Below, one piece after another: positions 1 to 10,813 of a stretch of DNA of 64,000 bases. The stretch spans positions 25,563,869-25,627,868 of the forward strand of contig OY986970.1 in the NCBI GenBank assembly GCA_963920575.1, read 5' to 3'. Positions within the stretch are counted from its first letter, which is position 1, and each line of letters begins with the position of its first letter. Source of the DNA: Narthecium ossifragum. Lineage: Eukaryota > Streptophyta > Magnoliopsida > Dioscoreales > Nartheciaceae. Under the pieces are notes generated by a model. That model saw only the letters and a list, made by a program, of their open reading frames with translations. It did not search any database and was not told where the DNA came from. The translations under genes were made by a program, and so were the position numbers.

Positions 1-1360
1 CTACAGTACGACACACAGAAGGAAGAGGGAAACGCAACAGTGTTGCCCTCAAGTAGGATCTGGGTGTATACATGGGTCCCATAACCCCACCGCGTGTCCC
101 TGAGGCCCAGGGACAGCACTCATTAACAGGAACAACACTTGCGACACTACAGGTCAGCACAGTGGGACATCGGCTACACCTCAGCATCCGACTCAAGGCC
201 GACACGACCTCTACAATCATCAAGCCACAAGTGCACCAGTCATCTAAGCCTATCATCGAATCGACTGGGCACTACAATTCAAACCGGGTCCAAACCACCC
301 AACCCCGGTCCTAGGGCTAAGTCCGAGCTTCCAGCCTCGAGACGGCGACCCAAAGATCACCCACGCCCTAACCAATGCAACTAATGCACACAACAACAAT
401 GCATGCTATGACATACACAGATAATAGGAAAGGCATGCATCAGTATGTCAAGCATCATATAGGTCTACTGGATCGCTACAGCGGTACCACCAACCGCTGC
501 CAGCCGATCCGCAGCGGGTCCCGGCATTACGACGGTACCGCGACCGTCAACTGCGGACTTTTGCAACGGGAAGCAACCCCGAAAACGATGATGAACAAAA
601 CACAATATAACATTATATTCCGAAATATAATATTATATTCAAAAACACCCAAAGCCTCTACTTAGGGGCTAATTGATCCCGTCGATCCGATGCCGAAACG
701 ACGTCGGATTCAAGATCCAACTTAGCCACCAGTAGATGTATAAACCAGGATCATCATATCCGAAAATCATAATCATCCAACGGTTGGATTAACGGGAAAA
801 CGCTAATCAAAATCGTTAATCAAACTAACTTACCCATTAATTGTTGCAACGCAGCCCTTCAGAAACAAATTCATAAGCAATCGTACACAAATCGGAAAAT
901 TACGAAACAAGATGGAATGGAAAGCTAACGAATAGCTCTACAACTCTTATGTTTATAAAAAGCCAAGATCATGTACTCGCCGGCCGGAAAATTCGCTGCA
1001 AGCCGGTTGTTTCTCAAGAACAGCAGAAAACCAGAAATCCGAGACTAATCTTGCATAAAACCTACTCAAATCTCAATTGATTAACATGAAACTTAAATCA
1101 GTTATTCTACAAGTCATAAGGAATCCAACAAAGCAAGGATCAACAAGATCCAACGGCTAGATCTCAAGAAAACCCGAAAAGAACACAGTAGGTATAACCC
1201 TACCTAGCTGCGCTTTCCTCGGCTGATTCCCCGCGATTTGATCACTAACAAGCCTCTAAACCACTTCAGGAATCTTCCTCTCGTTGTCACGAATCCAACG
1301 AGCCTTAGAACGCCGCAAAAGATGGCCGGAGGAGGGAGAACGGAGGTGATGAAGCTTGGC

Positions 1361-1515
1361 TGTCGGAACAGGGGAAGAAGCAGAGTTTCGGGAGAGAAAG
1401 GAAGAAGGAAGAAGAAAGAGAGAAGAAGGAGGAAGAGGAGGGGAAGAAAAGAGGGGAAAGGGGGAGGGGAAAGCCGGGAAAGAGGGGGAAAAGCTGGGGG
1501 AAAGGGAGGGGAAGT
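1361..1515. repeat. Purine-only low-complexity tract inside the LTR
   Basis: About 150 bases on the + strand that are nearly all A and G (gaagaagg/gaggggaaag words). It explains the overlapping open frames on both strands (Lys/Arg/Glu-rich on +, Ser/Pro/Phe-rich on -), which should not be called as genes. Confidence 0.85.
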
Positions 1516-1586
1516 CTTCCCTTCCTGACAGGGGAGAGCGACGGCTGACGGCCGTCCTCGCGAAAGAGAAAACCCACCGACTCGAG

Positions 1587-1722
1587 CATGATCGATCTCC
1601 AAGGCATGTGAAATCGATCTCCTTTGCAATCGAGATCGATCTCCTTGAAATCCAGATCGATCTTCTTTGCAAATTCCAGATCGATCTTCCTAGCCATCCA
1701 GATCGATCTCCTTTACTCAGAA
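1587..1722. repeat. Array of GATCGATCT words within the LTR
   Basis: Six copies of (A/G)ATCGATCT spaced by about 21-25 bases, the core being the self-complementary AGATCGATCT. Similar but not identical arrays occur in two other LTR-type sequences in the window (32150-32510 and 43820-44160). Confidence 0.85.
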
Positions 1723-3044
1723 AGGCAAACTTGGGCTAAAACACAAGCCCAAGCTCAGATCTTCCGATCTCGGGTTCACCTAGCCATTCTAAACAAACAC
1801 GAACACAGACAAGGCCAGTGTGTGCACACGCGGGTGTGAAACAAACCAACAATGTGCAATTTACCAAATTGCCCTTGCAGTCTACAGCGAGCCACAGGGG
1901 TAGAGGGACAGGTCCTCACAGGATGGGTTATGACGTGTGTTCGAGGTGCTCGGTTTGCTTTTATTGTCAACAAGAAGTTATATGGGAGGTTGGAGTCTAA
2001 ATGTGGGCAGAGGCAAGGTGACACGTTATCACCGTCCCTCTTTCTTATAGTCCAAGAAGTGCTCTCAAGGATTTTAAAGGAGCAGAACTCAGCTTTGATT
2101 GGCCTTAACTTCAAGAATTCAAACTTTTCTATTTCACACCTCTTTGATGTAGATGATTGTTTATTTGTTACCCATGCATCGTGTGTGGACGCGAGGAAGT
2201 TGAAACAGAAGATGTTTCACTTTAAGGCACTTTGAAGGTTGGAGATGAATCCGGCTAAGTCTAATGTCATGTTCTCTCCTTCCGTCGAGGATGACATGAA
2301 GAGTGCCATATGTTGGATCCTTGGGGTGAGCAAGACAGTTACGGCATGGACGTATCTTCATGTGCCAATGTCTTTAAAGCGGCTTAGGATGGTCAATTTT
2401 GCTCTTATGTTAGAAAATTTGGCGAAGAAGATATTTTCTTGGCAAGGGAAGAGACTAGCCGAAGCTGGCCGGATGGTTTGGTGAAGTATGTCCTCCAGTC
2501 TATACCGGCCTATGTTATGACTACAACATACCTCCCGTCTGCTGTGATCACAAGGATTGAACGTGTGTGTCAAGATTTTCTTTGGCAAGGGAAGAAGGTT
2601 GGCCTCAATCATGTTGCTTGGAAATCAATTTGTCTCCCAAAGGAAGCATGGGTCTTGGGATTCATAGTTTTGAGTCCTAGCATGTGGCTTTTAAGGCTAA
2701 AATGATGGCTTTGTTGATGGAGGATAAGGACTCAATATGGAAGCGACTGGCAATGGCCCAATACCAATGGAAGGAGTCCCTTCCTTCTAGGTGTGGTGAG
2801 AGAAGTTGTTCGATTCATTGGGCTAGGCTTTGCAAAGCAGTAGATGCAGTTCGTGGTGGTTTCACCAGCAAGCCAGGAAGGAATAGCCGGCTGAGCATCC
2901 TCCCAGTTGATTCACTACCCATCCTTGTCCTCGACTGCGAAGTGGCTAGAGACAGCTACCATTTCTTATTTCTTGGTTAATGGTTCATGGGATTCAACAA
3001 AGGTATTGGAGTTTTTTCATCCTGTTTTGGCACGGCGCATCCTT

Positions 3045-3261
3045 GTAGGGTCCGTTTGGCAGAGGGGCGGATCCGAAATCCACGGGATCCGGAATCCGGA
3101 ATCCGCCCCTCGGATTCCAAAAACGGCGTCCGCTCGGAATGAGCGGACGCCAAAAATGGGATCCGACGGCGATCCAAACGCGCGGATCCCGTCCACGGGA
3201 TCCGCGCATCCCTGGGATCCCTTGGATCCCACCGGATCCCAGGCTGCCAAACAGCCCCTAC
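3045..3261. mobile_element. MITE-like foldback element rich in GGATCC, inside the LINE
   Basis: The ends are inverted repeats: GTAGGGTCCGTTTGGCAG on the left and CTGCCAAACAGCCCCTAC on the right. Between them are many GGATCC/GGATTCC words in both orientations, so much of the 217 bases can fold back. It interrupts the LINE zf-RVT region. TIRs with GTTTGGCAG are usual for short non-autonomous DNA elements; a clear target duplication was not found. Confidence 0.6.
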
Positions 3262-3887
3262 GTGGATGTGCTTAGCAAGGATGTTGTCCAGTGGAGCTTA
3301 AAGGCTGGTGATAAAATCTCTACATCATCGACTTATATGTATGTGCTTAAATGTAAGTGGGGTGCGGCATTGGAAGGCAATGAGGCCTTATGGAATGGAA
3401 TCTAGAGCTTACTTGTTGGGCCTCGCGTTAGGCAGTTCCTATGGAAGGCAGGGCATGGGCAGTTGCCGGTCAGGGAGTACCTATAGAAGTATTGCACACA
3501 CCCAGACAGGGAGCACCCTCGGTGTCTTTGTGAGGCGGAAACTCTGCACCATGCGTTGTTTGGTTGCTACCATGTTCGTACTTTATTTGATCTGATGCTG
3601 GGTTCCTAAGAGGAATACAATGGTTGGAGCGAGAATTTTTGCTAGGCCACACTCTCTCGCTCGGTGTCGTCAAGGCCGGAGCTGAAAAGAATTAAATCCT
3701 TGGTGGGTTATGATTTGTGGGAGGGGTGGAAGGATAGGAATCATATTATCTTCCATGGTGACTCTGTGAAAAGAATTAAATCCATGGTGACTCTATGATG
3801 GTGCTAGCATGAAAAATCGTCCGGTTGGCCGATGAACATCTCCAATTTGTGTATGGACAACTTCCTTAGGATGTTGCGAGGCCATCG

Positions 3888-4265
3888 GTGGAGTACATTG
3901 CCATTCTTGTTGACGCATCAGTGCCGCGGGGAGCAGGAGGCACAACGGTGGCTACGGTGTGCCTCTCTGAGGATGGAAGGGTGGCTTGGGCTGCAGGTGA
4001 TGTCATTGGTCGTGTTGTATATGTTCTTGAAGGAGAGGTAAGGGTGATTGGCAAGGCTCTTGGTTGGGCTATAGAGTTAGACTCAAAGTTTGTTGTGGAG
4101 ATCTTGGAAGGTTGTAGGGTGTGGCCGGTTGATGTGGAAGGAGCGGCAAGGGCAGTTTGGGCGACGATGCTTAAATTAGACTTGGTTATTGTAGTAGCAG
4201 TTCCACGTGATGTCATACATAGGGCGAATGTATTAGCCAAGCGTTGTGTAGACCGGCTTGTTTAG
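3888..4265 (+). pseudogene. RNase H-like (RVT_3) domain of the LINE
   Basis: The open frame encodes a 125-aa segment beginning MEYIAILVDASVPRGAG, with the D-A-S start of plant RNase H-like domains, a glycine-rich second strand and a C-terminal helix with HRANVLAKRC, as in the tail of plant LINE ORF2 proteins. It is the longest intact piece of the LINE, but has no start of its own and lies downstream of several stops. Family assignment is by motif pattern only. Confidence 0.6.
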
Positions 4266-4471
4266 ATTTCTCATGGACCCATGAGGATGGTGTTGCGCCT
4301 TATCTTGGGATGGTGCTGTAGTTTTGTTGGTCATTTAGCCTCACAACTGAACTAATTAAAAAAAAAGTAGAAATTCTAGTTTACTGATTCAAGGCATCTT
4401 CATAAGCTCTTGTATAGAGTAAAATGAGCCATTTTTTAGTTAACAAACATCATATATTCAATAACTTTTAA

Positions 4472-5799
4472 GGGTGTGTTTGGTAAGGGTGTGAATTTTG
4501 AAGGGATCAAATTACAAGGGTAAATTTTATAGGAGTAACAGTTAAGGGGTAGCATTTACATGTTACTCATGTGTGGATAGCAAGGGTAAATTTTAACTTG
4601 TAATTCTCAATATATTCTCTCTTTATTTCTCTCCCTATTTTCTTTCTCTACTTTCTCACTTTATTTTGTCTCTCTATTTATCTCTTTTTTTTTCTCTCTC
4701 TCTATTTTTTCTCTCCTATTTTATATCTCTCTATATATTCTCTCTCCTCTACTTTATCTCTCTCTTTTTTCTCTGTCCTACTTTATCTCTCTACTTACTC
4801 TCCTATTTTATCTCTACATTTTTCCTATTTTCTCTCTCTACTTCCTCTCCCTACTTTCGAATAGAAAATAGGAAAGAGAAAACAAAAAGAGCAAGTAAAG
4901 AGAGAAAGTAGAGAGAGAACATAGAAGTGAGAATGTAGAGATAGAAAATAGGAGAGAGGAAGCAGAGAGAAAAAATAGAAAAGAAAGTAGAGAGAGAAAG
5001 TATACAAAGAAAATAGGATAGGAAGTAGAGAGAGAAAGTATACAAAGAAAATAGGATATGAAGTATAGAGAGAAAATATGATAGAGGAATTAGAGAGAGA
5101 AAATAGGAGGGAGAAAGTAGAGAGAAAATAGAAGAGAAAGTAGAAAGAGAAAATAGGAGAGAGGAAGTAGAGTGAGAAAAAAGTAGTGAGAAAGTATAGA
5201 TTGAGAGTAGAGAGAAAAAAGCATGAGGGAGAAGTAAAGAGAGAAGATAGGAGATAAAGTACAGAGAAAATAGGAGAGAGGAAGTAGAGTGAGAAAATAA
5301 TATTAAGGAAGTAGAGAGAGAAAATAGGAGAGAGGAAGTAGAGTGAGAAAATAGTATTAAGGAAGTATAGAGAGAAAATTGGACATAGAAAGTAGAGACA
5401 AAAAAGAGGAGATATGAAGTAGAGTGAGAAAATAATATTGAGAAAGTAGAGAGAGAAATTGGAAAAGATGAAGAAGAGAGATAAAATAGAAAAAAATTGG
5501 AGAGATGAACCATAGACAGAAAATAGGAGAGATGAAGTAGAAAAATTAGACGAGAGAATTAGTTAAATTATTAAAATAAATAAGTTATTTTTTTAAGAAA
5601 ACCAAAAAGAAGAAAATGAATAAAAATTTAAATATAAATAAGTCTTTTACCCTGCATTACCCGCCTCCAATAGGTATAGTTTACACCCATTTCACGATCA
5701 AATGAAGCAAGTTTTATCCTAAAATAAGTATTACAATTCTGACCAAACATAAGGGGAGTGAAAATTTAGCCAGTAATTTTTCCCCAGACCAAACACACC
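4472..5799. mobile_element. Inverted-repeat DNA element (large MITE) with pyrimidine/purine core
   Basis: Terminal repeats GGGTGTGTTTGGT (left) and ACCAAACACACC (right) are perfect over 12 bases, and TTAA lies directly outside both ends (4468-4471, 5800-5803). The core switches strand composition: about 4610-4858 is TCTCTATTTT-type pyrimidine repeat and about 4860-5540 is GAGAGAAARTAG-type purine repeat. No gene is seen; the long frames here (such as 4851-5513 on -) are low complexity. Confidence 0.65.
4610..5540. repeat. Pyrimidine-then-purine degenerate microsatellite
   Basis: A C/T-rich block with TCTCTCTA words is followed at about 4860 by an A/G-rich block with AGAGAGAAARTAGGA words of roughly 20-35 base period. 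The two halves are broadly complementary, so they could form a long imperfect hairpin. Confidence 0.8.
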
Positions 5800-5803
5800 T
5801 TAA

Positions 5804-7769
5804 ATATTCATATCTCCATTGTTATATTTTTTATTTTCTATTCGCTGGTCATGTTACAATCAACCTTATAAGAAGCAATAACGGTGAACCTGCATTAATT
5901 CATATCCCCTAAGTTTCTTTATATATATTCTCTAAGTTTACTTTATATAAACCTGTATTAATTCATAACAACCTAAGTTCTATTTATATTATCTTATGCA
6001 ATATGCAAAGACTTATATTTATTTTATATACTCTAAGTTAGACTTATAATATTTTATTTTATATTTTATTAGCTATGTTTTATGGTGACAGTGAACAAAA
6101 AGCTATGACCAACCTTCGAATCCTGAACCACCTACGGGTCAACACAGCCGTCTAACCAAACAAACTACAAAGAGTTTGTTAAAATTTTATATTAATAATA
6201 ACTAAAAATTATGTAGGGGCACATGCGAGTACTAGTCATAAATATATTTCAAAATGATAATATTCTCAATAACGATATATTAATAACATCCACAAGGCGC
6301 TCGCTGACAAACACCATGAGTCATGAGAGAGACCACATCTGACACCGCCGTTCCCCAAACTTCTCATGCATGGCCACCTGTCAATATCTCTATTAGGTGT
6401 GGACCAAGATCCAAGAATCTGGAGACTAGCAGAGATATGAGATCATATATGCATCCATTGCATTGATGGTTGGGGGACAGAGAGGGAACAAGGCGTGGGG
6501 GCGAGGGACATGCTTGTTGCTGACATGCATGATGCATGGAGCCAGCCTCCCCAGTCCCCCCCACCCCCACATGCCCAGCTGGGGCTTAAGGTGGCATGGG
6601 ACTGCAAATATCTCTTCTCACCTTCGCAGGTGGCGGTGCCGCCTTGGGAGCATCAACCAACGCCTAGCCGGGCAGCGCTCGCTCGTGCAGACGCACGGCG
6701 CGCGGTGTTCCGTGGTGCAATTGGTTCTTGGGGGACCCATGCGGCGCGCTCGGGCGCGCGGTGGGGAGAGTGACGAGAGTCGATCAGTGCGCGCGCACAT
6801 GGGGCGGTGCCTTCGTGTGCGCGCAAAGCCGGAGCCTCGCCTAACCAGCCTAACCTATATCATTGATCTAATCAAAGATCACTTAGTTTTTAAATTCAAA
6901 ACCAAGCCACATGTTCATGCTGGGATGTGGAGATTTATAAGCGTATAAACTCAACCATTCCTAAAAGCTTTAAGTAATTGGTAAAATTAACACCATGCAT
7001 AAGATTGAGCTCACATGCTAGGAGATAAGTTACACTGTAATATAAACATATAAATCATGCTTTTGGATGATTAGTGAAGTTAACACTCCTCTTAGATGGT
7101 TCCAGGCACATGAACCAAGACGATAGTGAGGTACGGACCAAAGATATGCCTTTTTTTGAAGTACATTACAGTACACACTTGAGGGGTCTGCTGGCAGGTG
7201 CTGGTTGCAAGGAATCACATGTGGGTTGACGCAGTGGGCACATGCAGAAAAATGGACATGCATGATTTCGGAAGCAGACACCTGGATATGTATGAGATCA
7301 AGAAGAAGATCATGTGAAGTATGGCAGCCTTCATGACTGGCCATGGCCAGCCAGCTAAAGGTGGTCCTTGCATGCATGCATGTGATCCCCCTCCTCTACT
7401 GATCGATCTGATGCAGGATCTTTCATTGAACCATCCAATCACTCCATGAATTCTATAAGAACAGGATAAGGCCCATCCATTCCTTCGATACATGTCTATA
7501 ATTAACTCATGATGGTAAACAGATCATCAGCACCACAAGCTGAGCTAAGCCGTGGAATTGTTGACGTGCACACAGGATCAGCAGCAACGTGCAACGTTGT
7601 CAGAGGCTGTGATTCTGTTGGAAGTACTGCGCGCGGCCTCCTCAGCGTTGGCATTCACAATTCTAGAACTCCCAACAATTAAACATCCATGCCCAAACAC
7701 TAATATATATATGTGCTCATGTGTCTATGGGGCTTATAGTGCCTCTCTCCATTAATCTATCAAGCCATA
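5804..7769. other. Intergenic DNA, no gene supported
   Basis: AT-rich to about 6300, then a more GC-rich part at 6460-6850 with open frames on both strands that show no recognisable domain. 7030-7500 contains frequent tgcatgcatg words. Part of 7500-7770 must be the upstream region of the bHLH-like gene. I saw no tRNA or known conserved miRNA sequence. Confidence 0.5.
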
Positions 7770-8240
7770 ATGGTTCAGGAGTGGAACAAGCCCAACTCCA
7801 GATCCATCTTCTTATCCATGGCCACCAACAGCTGTAGTAGTACTACTACTACCCATCAGCAGGGCATCATAGAGAGGGGGAGGAGGATCAAGATGGCGGC
7901 GGAGGCGGGCCTTGCGCGGTCATCGCGCCGCCGAGCGCTACGCCAGAGAAGCGGCGGATGTGCATGCGAGAAGGAGAGGGGTTGCGGGCTTGCAACAAAG
8001 GCGGAGGCTGTCATGGAAGGGGTGGGGAGTACTGATGGGGAGAAGGATGAGGTGGAGGTGGAGAGGAAGGTGAGGGCGCTGCAGAGGCTGGTGCCGGGAG
8101 GGGAGGCGCTGGAGATGGAGAGGCTGTTCGAGGAGACGGCGCAGTATATAGAAGCCTTGGAGGTGCAGGTGAGTGTGATGAGAGCTCTTGCTAGCTTTCT
8201 TGATGGTTTGGAGAAGGAGAAGAGGGTGATGGGAGGGTGA
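7770..8240 (+). CDS. Atypical bHLH protein, UPBEAT1/IBH1-like
   Basis: Single-exon gene of 156 aa, or 140 aa if translation starts at the second ATG (7818, MATNSCSS). The C-terminal half has the helix-loop-helix pattern seen in plant non-DNA-binding bHLH proteins: VRALQRLVPGGEALEMERLF, then EETAQYIEALEVQVSVMRAL. Arg-rich runs (SSRRRALRQR) precede it, but the basic region lacks the His-Glu-Arg spacing needed to contact an E-box. Such proteins act in the nucleus by pairing with other bHLH factors and blocking them, in growth control or root redox balance (family knowledge). The closest match by eye is UPBEAT1; IBH1-like is the alternative. No intron is needed and no disruption is visible. Confidence 0.75.
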   Translation: MVQEWNKPNSRSIFLSMATNSCSSTTTTHQQGIIERGRRIKMAAEAGLARSSRRRALRQRSGGCACEKERGCGLATKAEAVMEGVGSTDGEKDEVEVERKVRALQRLVPGGEALEMERLFEETAQYIEALEVQVSVMRALASFLDGLEKEKRVMGG

Positions 8241-10364
8241 TGATCCATGTTAGCTTTATTTCTCTGTTTGTTTTATTCATCAGATCCTGTTTTTTTTTTT
8301 TTTTTTTCCTTTTCTTTTGTTCTTGTAAGTGAGTCACTTCTAATGGAAAGGAAAACAATGAAAAAAATTGAGAGATTTGTGAGGAATAATGCTATGTTTG
8401 TTTGTCCTACATATATAGCTAGTTATATCTCGTATGGAGGCTAATTTGGGGACATTGGGTAAAGATCGGACATGTTATTTCATCCGTAAACATCTATCGA
8501 TCGGAGACATTTTTAAACATTCTTAATTCAATGAGCAAGGATAGAGACATGTATTAATTGGGCAAAATATTATTTGATGACTTTAAAGATGATGATTGTT
8601 TTCAAGAGAATGTTTATAAGGAACTCGACACTTGGTTACGGCTGAAAATTGCGACTATTGATTAATTAATTAACAGCTGCTAATATCATAATAGTTACAA
8701 AATAGCAAGAACAAACCTAGTAATGGCGGGGAATAAAAAACCATTAAGAGTTGAGCATTGACAAACTTTGGATTTGGTAAAAAGGGATGATCTGCAACAT
8801 AGTAGCGTTCATTCAGCTCTTGATGTAGAGTTGATGAAATGATAGATCTGGTGGGCCTCCCTGGGCCCCTGGTTCTCACAACATCCCACTATCAATTGGA
8901 GATTAACACAAGCCCACCTGATAAGAAGGTTTAAGCTTTTGGTTTAGGCATTTTACAGCCCAAAAGCCCACACATCCAATCCAATATATGTATGTATAAC
9001 ACAAACAGGACAGGACAGTCTTAAGCCATCTCCAACACAGAAGCATAGAATGGAAGAGTTTCTGTAGCCAATTAATTACATTCCATCCCCCTTCAACCAA
9101 GCAAGCATTCGGATACTGGCCGGCGGTGGATGAAGTCTCTAGCTAATTGGATTTGAACTATGGGAACTTTGGAAAAGCGAGAGCGATGTCCCGTGGAGGG
9201 GCCAAGGTGAGCGTGAGGATGCTGTGGCGAGAAGGGTACGGTGGTGAGGCTAGGCAAAGAATTTTGAAAGGCGAGTTGGTGGTCTTTGGAGGGGCATAGT
9301 CCGGAAGTGCACGAGATCAGGATATGGACAGCGGTGGTGATGCAAGTGGATGCGTCGTGGAGCGTGGTGAAGCTTCCTCAGGATTTGGTGCGGTATGTTG
9401 GGATAGCAAAGGGGAGATGGGATGGATGTTCAGTAATGGCGACGGTTTGTGCTTGTAGCTTGCGGTTTGTGCTTGTAGTCAAGTGCGGAGTCAGGAATTT
9501 TTTCTACTGAGCTAACTAAAACTAAAGGGAAAAAAATCATCAGTTTATTTACTTAATTTGATAACTGTAATTACACAAATGCACGTAAGAGGTTTAGAAA
9601 GTATATTGAAAAGCAATGAATATCATTTCTTTCTAGAATATGTGATACTCAAGACATTTCGAATAAAAGAAAATGAATACAATATTATTCCATTCCTAAC
9701 CTAAATTTCGTGACAATAAACTGAAACATGGTCAGGCATTCCTGCAAAAATATAGTTAATTAAGCATTCGTGATTACCAATTAAAATTGTGAACTATACA
9801 ACACGATTTGCTATGTTCCGTGGCTAAAACAACAATCAAGCAATAAAAAAAAGATAAACACACAAATCTTCTAGAAATATTTCTTGCTCACCAAAAAAGA
9901 AAAAAAAAGTGCATACCTTTTAAAAAAATGTTATACAGACCACAACATCAGTCAAATACCGACATGAACTTGGAAATAATTGATGAAACAATGATACCCC
10001 TATCAGTTTCATATTTCTATTGGGCATATCCGCGTATGGTATGAAGCTTGAAATTTAAAAATTCCAATGACTCCTTCAACGGAGTCATTCCATTTTGCAT
10101 TCAACAAGAAGAACTATAATTCTGAAATCTAAATACAAAAACGCCTGATTTAAGAAATACTCCAGTGATCATACTTTAACCCAAAAAGAGGATCTAAAAG
10201 AGACAAAAACAAAAAACAAAAACGAATAGGAAAGAAAAACTCCAAAATACATACCTTAACTCAAATCGGTGGTGGAACCGATGAAGAGAATGGAATATAA
10301 AAATGATGGTGGAGCCGACAAAAAACAAAACGAAAATCTCCCAAAAACCTTCCCAAAAACTTGA
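8241..10364. other. Intergenic DNA downstream of the bHLH-like gene
   Basis: Begins with an 18-base T run (8290-8307) that is probably 3' UTR or flank. The rest is AT-rich. A frame at 9286-9510 has no known domain. Around 9490 the words 'gcggagtcaggaatttttt' resemble the ends of common plant repeats but cannot be assigned. I see no gene. Confidence 0.5.
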
Positions 10365-10813
10365 TGTAGGATAAAATTTAGATTATGAATACGCTAACAG
10401 ATCTTAAATATAACGGGTTGATTAATACGTTAACGGGTCCGATCGGATCTGACTTTAATAACTTGCAATCTCCTACTTGGTTGGGCTAAGGCTTGGGAAT
10501 CTCCTACAGGGTTGGGCTAAGGCTTGGGTTATCATTAGTTTAGATTATATTTACTAAAATTTGACCTGGTTATCATTAGTTTAGATTATATTTACTAAAA
10601 TTTTACCTGGGTTGTAGCCCACAACAGCCTTTGCCATGGCTTCGCCTATGCTTGTAGCAGCGAGCAAGCTACAAGCACAAACCACCCAGCTTAAGTATAG
10701 ACTAAAGTCATCTAATTTTTTGTGAATAAAATCCTCAAGTATTAGTAATTGAGCATTTAGTGCCTCTAGAGAAGAAGGATTGAGCAGTAAGCACTATCCC
10801 TTGGTATCAGAGC
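10365..10813 (+). mobile_element. Probable Ty1/copia-type LTR fragment with primer-binding site
   Basis: TGGTATCAGAGC at 10802-10813 is the classic copia primer-binding site (complement of initiator tRNA-Met). The 430 bases before it start with a possible TG (TGTAGGATAAAA) and end near AAGCA at 10793. No gag/pol frame follows, so it is a remnant. LTR limits are inferred. Confidence 0.4.
10469..10611. repeat. Two adjacent short tandem duplications
   Basis: A 31-base unit (TCTCCTAC..GGTTGGGCTAAGGCTTGGG) occurs twice from 10469, directly followed by a 41-base unit (GGTTATCATTAGTTTAGATT...) twice from 10527 and 10568. Both lie inside the presumed LTR. Confidence 0.85.

Larger units (their letters stand above)
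1..1920 (+). mobile_element. 3' part of a long LTR (Ty3/gypsy-type), cut by the window edge
   Basis: This stretch resembles the complete solo LTR at 30902-33337 in order and motifs. Both carry a stretch around a 'cgagacggcgaccc/cgaatcggcgaccc' word followed by repeated 'aatgca' words, then a purine-rich tract, an array of GATCGATC-type words, a 'gtgtgaaac' word and the end GAGGGACAGGTCCTCACA (here ending in CA at 1920). The base after 1920 resumes a LINE reverse-transcriptase reading frame, so the LTR was inserted into a LINE. The left end lies outside the window, so the target duplication cannot be tested. All open frames here are shadows of the purine/pyrimidine tracts. Confidence 0.7.
1921..4365 (+). 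mobile_element. Decayed LINE (L1-type non-LTR retrotransposon), 3' half
   Basis: Broken frames on + together read as the C-terminal half of a plant LINE ORF2. At about 1927-2235 there is a reverse-transcriptase stretch with the GxxQGDTLSPxLF motif and a degraded catalytic box (FDVDD where an active enzyme has FADD). Next comes the thumb/connection part (about 2239-2700), a zf-RVT-like region (2684-3400) and a plant RNase H-like end (3888-4265). A short A-run at about 4358-4366 may be the remains of the 3' poly-A tail. Stops and frameshifts are frequent, so it is inactive. The 5' part is missing, replaced by the LTR that ends at 1920. Confidence 0.75.

Noticed and set aside
1204..1739. Several overlapping frames of 90-140 aa on both strands
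   Set aside because: They come from a purine/pyrimidine tract and GATCGATC array inside an LTR and have only low-complexity composition.
4851..5513. 220-aa Ser/Leu/Phe-rich frame on the minus strand
   Set aside because: It is the translated complement of the AGAGAGAAATAG microsatellite, with no domain or realistic gene structure.
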